Shown in pieces: positions 19,290 through 22,451 of a DNA stretch of 22,451 bases. Within the stretch, counting starts at the first letter, position 1, and every line of letters starts with the position of its first letter. The DNA is taken from contig KV919326.1 of NCBI GenBank assembly GCA_002049455.2, positions 1-22,451 on the forward strand, written 5' to 3'. The DNA is from Porphyra umbilicalis (Eukaryota; Rhodophyta; Bangiophyceae; Bangiales; Bangiaceae). A program made the translations under genes and the position numbers. The notes below the pieces were generated by a model. The model did no database searches. It saw nothing but the letters and a program-made list of their open reading frames with translations, and was not told the origin of the DNA.

Positions 19290-19609
19290 CCGGCGGCGGC
19301 GGCAAGGCGGGCGGCAAGGCCAAGGCGGGCGGCGCCGTCGGCAAAGCGTCGCCCGTTGCGTCCGAGGCGGCGGCCGCCTATTACTTTTTGGCGGCGGGCG
19401 CCTCGCCGGCGGCGGCGGCGGCCGACCGCGTCGCCGCCGCGTGGGCCTTTGGGCGGGCCGCCGCGGCGGCGGGCGCCGACGTGTTTGTGGCCACGGGCGC
19501 TGGCGGTACCGACGGGCTCGCCGAGCGCGTGGCGTCCGAGTATGAGGGCGCGGGCGTGACGGTCAAGGGCGACGAGCTCGTCGACGTGGTGCCCGGGGCG
19601 GACGCATGA
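18073..19609 (+). CDS. Hypothetical protein, several frameshifts, probable intron
   Basis: The start is convincing (GCCACCATGG) and opens MAAASRLAYPSTPAVNAALN. The reading frame then jumps at successive runs: C9 at 18189, the G runs at 18419-18438, G8 at 18551, G14 near 18600 and G15 near 18662. Each jump fits one missing base (two for the longest), and protein-like segments follow in order: RVLHN, APTLFVVDGDVG, PIRVVTAS, GLPGDAASAERRYGV, YAAVYDESAIVGVAAAG, SPAAVREGIAAVVSGDFTSYV. The last part, from about 19006, is one clean frame ending ADVFVATGAGGTDGLAERVA and a stop at 19609. Total length is near 500 residues. I do not recognise the family. The segments RVLHNPPPAAL and LFVVDG...PIRVVT weakly recall the N-terminal half of ATP-dependent PEP carboxykinase, but no P-loop or catalytic motif is present, so that is not a call. 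Confidence 0.55.
18772..19005 (+). other. Possible spliceosomal intron in the gene at 18073
   Basis: The GT-rich stretch from GTGATG (18772) has no good coding frame. It carries a CTCAC-like branch region near 18929 and ends at a pyrimidine-rich TGCAG (19001-19005), after which a clean frame (GVLMRSALTDSTLLVG) begins. This fits a GT-AG intron of 234 bases. Alternatively the acceptor lies earlier and the segment ending VIDADAPPP (about 18925-18990) is exonic, with two bases missing from the C10 run at 18985-18994. Confidence 0.3.
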
Positions 19610-20242
19610 GCGGGGGGGGGGGCGGGGTGGTGTGGCGTGGTGCTTTTGTCTTGTGTATCTTTTTTTGGAGTGTGTACCGCAGAATGCAGTCATTGTCCGC
19701 TCCCTGTTTTTTTGCTGTCTCTGCCAATTGACCATCGTGTGCCCGCCCAAGGGGCAGCCGCGAGGGGAAGAAGAGCCGGGCTCTCTATAAACGGAAAAAA
19801 AAACAGCGGTGCGGAACAACACGGCTGGCCTCTGCTCCTCGGGGGCAACCCCCCCCCGCAGTTGGTGACAATTTCCGTGAGTCATTCCAACCGGGGCGGC
19901 CCCGCGCCCCGCATCGTCTGCTCCGTGGCGACCTCCCCAAAAACCAGGATCCATCCGCGCGTCGCCAACGCCCCCGATCTCACGACCCGCCGCCTTGCCC
20001 GCCACACCCGCCGCCTGTCGCCAGCGGGCGCCTCCCGCCCACCGGCGCCGCGCCGTGCCGTTGCGCGCGCCTTCCCCCCCCCCCCCCCCCCCCCCGCGCC
20101 ACGGCCACGCCGGTGCGCCCCCCCCCCCGCCGCCCGGCCCGTTGCACGCCACAGCCACCCGTCGCCCCCTTGGTGCCGCCCGCACCGTGCCCGTCGCGGG
20201 CGGCGCCGCCGCCGCCGCGCCCCGCCGACGGCGGGCGGGCGC
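19610..20242 (+). promoter_or_regulatory. Intergenic region with TATA box before the 2H gene
   Basis: T-rich stretches (about 19640-19720) probably belong to the 3' region of the preceding gene. A TATAAA lies at 19786-19791, followed by an A run. There is no ATG between it and 20243, so it is a good candidate core promoter for the 2H phosphoesterase gene. A C run of about 18 lies near 20076. Confidence 0.45.
19786..19791 (+). promoter_or_regulatory. TATA box (TATAAA)
   Basis: TATAAA in a CT-to-A context, the only clear TATA box in the high-GC right half. The first downstream ATG on this strand is at 20243. Confidence 0.4.
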
Positions 20243-20647
20243 ATGGCGGGCGTCGGCGGTGGCGGCGGCGGCGCCGCCGCTGCCGGTCGGGGGCGGTGGC
20301 GGCGCCCGGCACCGGCGTTTGGGGGCGTCTGGCCCGCATCCCCCGTCACTGCCGCTGCCGCCGCCGCCGCTGCCGCCGCCGCCGTCGCGCCGGGCGCACC
20401 CGGTGCGGCCGCTGCCCGGCGGGGTCCGGCCGTGGCGGCAGCGGCGGCGGCGGGCGGCGGCGGCCGGTCGCGGCGCGGCGCGGCCATGGCCACGGCGGGC
20501 GGCGGCGGGGGCGGGGCCGCCCCGCCCGGGCGCGACGGGCCGTGGGCGCAGGTCAAGCCGCCCACACCCGCCGCACCGACGGCGGCGGCAGCGTCGGTGA
20601 CGGCGTCGGCGGCGGCGGCGGCGGCTGGCGCCGACACGGGCGGCGGC

Positions 20648-20695
<48 letters not shown>

Positions 20696-22451
20696 ACCCG
20701 CCGCGGCGGCGGCACGGCCACGGACGCCCCCCCCCCCCCCCCCCCCCCCCCCGAGTGGGGCACCAAGCGCTACACGTCGGCGGTCATTGTGACCCCCCCC
20801 CCCACTTGTACGGTCCCATCCAGGCGCTCCGCGCGCGCGTCGGGGACCCCGGCCTCGTGCGGTGGATGCCCCACATCAACGTCCTCTACCCCTTTGTGCC
20901 GGCCGCCGACTTTGCCGCCGCCGCCGCCGCGCTGGGGGAGTCCCTCGCCGGGACGGGCCCCTTTACGGTGCGCCTCGCGCGCTTTGGCATCTTTGCCCAC
21001 CCGCGCTCGGCGACGCTCTACTTGTGTCCGGATACGGTTGGGGGGGGGGCGGCGGCGACGCTGGCGGGGGGGCCGCCGCGCGGGACGGGGCGGCCGCCGG
21101 TAGCAGTGTCCCTGATGGCGCCGCTGCCGGCCATGGCGCCACTGGCGGCCATGGCGTCGCTGCCGGCAATGGCGTCGCTTCCGGCAATGGCGTCGCTGCC
21201 GGCAATGGCGTCGCTGCCGGCAATGGCGTCGCTGGTGGCACTGGCGTCGCTGGTGGCAATGGCGTAGCTGCCGGCAATGGCGTAGCTGCCGGCAATGGCG
21301 TCGCGACTGGCAATGGCGTCTCTAGCGGCCATGGCGCCGCGGCCAGCAATGGCGCCCCCACCCCCCCCCCCCCCCCACAAGCAGTCGCCGCGCACGACAC
21401 ACCCGCCAACGCCCTCGTCGCGGTTGCGGCGGCGGCCATGGACGCCATCCCCACGTGCACGGACCAGGTGTGCCGCGGCGGCGACCGTGGCTACACCCCC
21501 CACTTGACCGTCGCGCACTTTCCGACCGTGGCCGCCGCCGCCGCGTGGCGGGCGGTGCTCGCGCCCGACTGGGTGCCGATCGAGTGGGTGTGTGGGGGGG
21601 TGCACCTAATTGCGCGGGGGGGGGCGGGGTGCCCTTTGCCACCCGCTACGTGGTGCCGTTTGGCAGCGGCGACTTCGGCGACGGCGGCGGCGGTGGGGGG
21701 GGGGGGGGGGCGCCGACCGACCCAGTGTTTGACGGCCTCGCCGGCGCGACGCCCGTGGACATCCCCTACAGCCACCCGCCGCCGCCGCCGCGGGCGGCCG
21801 CCGACGCGCCAGCGACGGCGGCGGTCGCTGCCGCCGCCGCCGCCGCCGCGTCGCCCGGCAACGGTACCATCCCGCCAACGACGCCGGCCGGCCGCGCGTC
21901 GCCGTCATTGTCGCCGCCGCCGCCGCCGCCGCACCCGCCGCCGCCGTGCCCGCCGGCGGCCACGGCGGCGGCCGCCGCCGCCGTGGCGTCGGCGCTCCCC
22001 GCGCGCGTCGTGGCCGCCGCGATTGCCGACATTCTCGGCGCGGCGGCGCCGCTGGTGCCGCCGCCCGAAGTCGGGCGCCTGCGGACGTGGCTGCTGCGCG
22101 CGACGGGGGTGGGGGCGGCGGGCGTCGACGCGGCGGTGGCGGCGGCCGCCGCCGCCGCCGCCGCGGACGCGGCGGCAGTGACGGCGATTGGGGCGGGCTT
22201 TGGTGGGGGTGGTGGCGGCGGCGGGGGGGGGGGGGGGGGGGGGCGCGGTGCCGCCGCCCGTGGGGGTGCCGCCGGCCGCCCTGGCGTGGCCGCCGCCGCC
22301 GAGTCGGCCGCCCGTGCGGCTGCGCGCAACGGCACGGCGCGGCGGGCGGGGGCGGACGCGTCCCCGACGGCGCACCGGCCGCGGCTCCCAGTGGCGGTGG
22401 CGCCCCCCCCCCCCCCCCCCCGACGGCGGCGGCCGCGGTGGGGCGCCGGCT
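20243..22451 (+). CDS. 2H phosphoesterase (2'-5' RNA ligase-like), split by a repeat insert, 3' truncated
   Basis: A long Ala/Gly low-complexity leader is followed by EWGTKRYTSAVIV, LYGPIQALRARVGDPG and RWMPHINVLYPFVP (first His motif, codon 20872). After a repeat-rich insert come YTPHLTVAHF (second His motif, codon 21501), WVPIEWVCGGVHLIARGG and VPFATRYVVPFG. This is the two-histidine fold of LigT/2'-5' RNA ligase-like and LENG9/AKAP7-type proteins, which act on 2',3'-cyclic or 2'-5' linked phosphates. The His motifs are about 210 codons apart because of the insert. The frame shifts at C11 20793, a G run near 21040 and G9 21616, each fitting one missing base. A helical Ala-rich tail (ALPARVVAAAIADILG) continues to the window edge. 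ATG 20243 is the first after the TATA box; ATG 20486 (GGCCATGG) is an alternative start. Confidence 0.85.
20793..20803 (+). other. Frameshift at a C11 run in the 2H gene
   Basis: Upstream frame gives TKRYTSAVIV; downstream frame gives HLYGPIQALRARVG. One extra C joins them as a Pro-Pro-Pro-His linker, matching the PPE/PPP-x-LW segment usual in this family. Confidence 0.75.
21115..21348 (+). repeat. 18-bp minisatellite, 13 units, inside the 2H gene
   Basis: Thirteen units of 18 bases (consensus ATGGCGTCGCTGCCGGCA) lie in tandem, with a partial fourteenth. In the coding frame they give the hexapeptide NGVAAG and variants (HGATGG, NGVASG, NGVATG). Another frame reads MASLPA repeats but is interrupted by TAG in two units, which supports the NGVAAG frame as the translated one. 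Because the unit is a multiple of three, copy-number change keeps the frame. Confidence 0.95.
21616..21624 (+). other. Frameshift at a G9 run in the 2H gene
   Basis: The frame giving GGVHLIARGG ends its family resemblance here; the next frame continues with VPFATRYVVPFG, the expected last strand. One extra G joins them. Confidence 0.75.

Noticed and set aside
18073..19609. Firm call of PEP carboxykinase
   Set aside because: Only short segments resemble the family from memory, and the P-loop and metal-binding motifs are missing.
18731..20185. 484-codon minus-strand frame
   Set aside because: Runs antisense across two genes and a promoter, with Arg/Gly/His-rich composition and no motif.
21115..21267. 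MASLPA repeat protein in the alternative frame of the minisatellite
   Set aside because: Two units carry TAG in that frame, while the NGVAAG frame is open and leads into the second His motif of the 2H domain.

Overview
The window is nuclear DNA of a GC-rich, intron-poor eukaryote. Start codons sit in Kozak-type contexts (the clearest is GCCACCATGG around 18073). The proteins are rich in Ala and Gly. Indole-3-glycerol phosphate synthase is a stand-alone enzyme with what looks like a plastid transit peptide, which points to an alga. High-GC single-exon genes separated by clearly less GC-rich spacers would suit a bangiophyte red alga such as Porphyra or Pyropia, but that placement is inference only. 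I see no prokaryotic operon, phage, CRISPR or defence locus.

Layout: 60-3427 (+) is a chorein-N (VPS13/bridge-type lipid transfer) protein with a C-terminal coiled coil. Bases 3428-10057 are a 6.6 kb spacer of lower GC. It holds a purine-rich repeat tract, a 59-bp inverted-repeat pair (6631-6689 and 8206-8264) and, between the repeats, a decayed minus-strand reading frame. 10058-11395 (+) is an atypical bZIP-like protein. After a convergent spacer, 12576-15200 (-) is an NT-C2 plus coiled-coil protein. A 1 kb spacer with a 9-bp minisatellite follows, then IGPS at 16260-17406 (-). A divergent promoter region separates IGPS from an unidentified gene at 18073-19609 (+). The last gene, from about 20243 to beyond the right end (+), is a 2H phosphoesterase (2'-5' RNA ligase-like) whose catalytic domain is split by an Ala/Gly/Asn hexapeptide repeat.

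The strongest cross-cutting pattern is that the real reading frames break repeatedly, almost always at G or C homopolymers of seven or more bases. Every break can be explained by one or two MISSING bases in the run. This looks like systematic homopolymer under-calling in the assembly rather than gene decay. Four of the six genes (chorein, IGPS, the unidentified gene and the 2H protein) are correctly read only after allowing for it.

The genes do not form an obvious pathway. Two are probably membrane or cytoskeleton related (chorein and NT-C2 proteins), one is plastid tryptophan biosynthesis, one is a probable regulator and one is RNA or nucleotide phosphoesterase-like.
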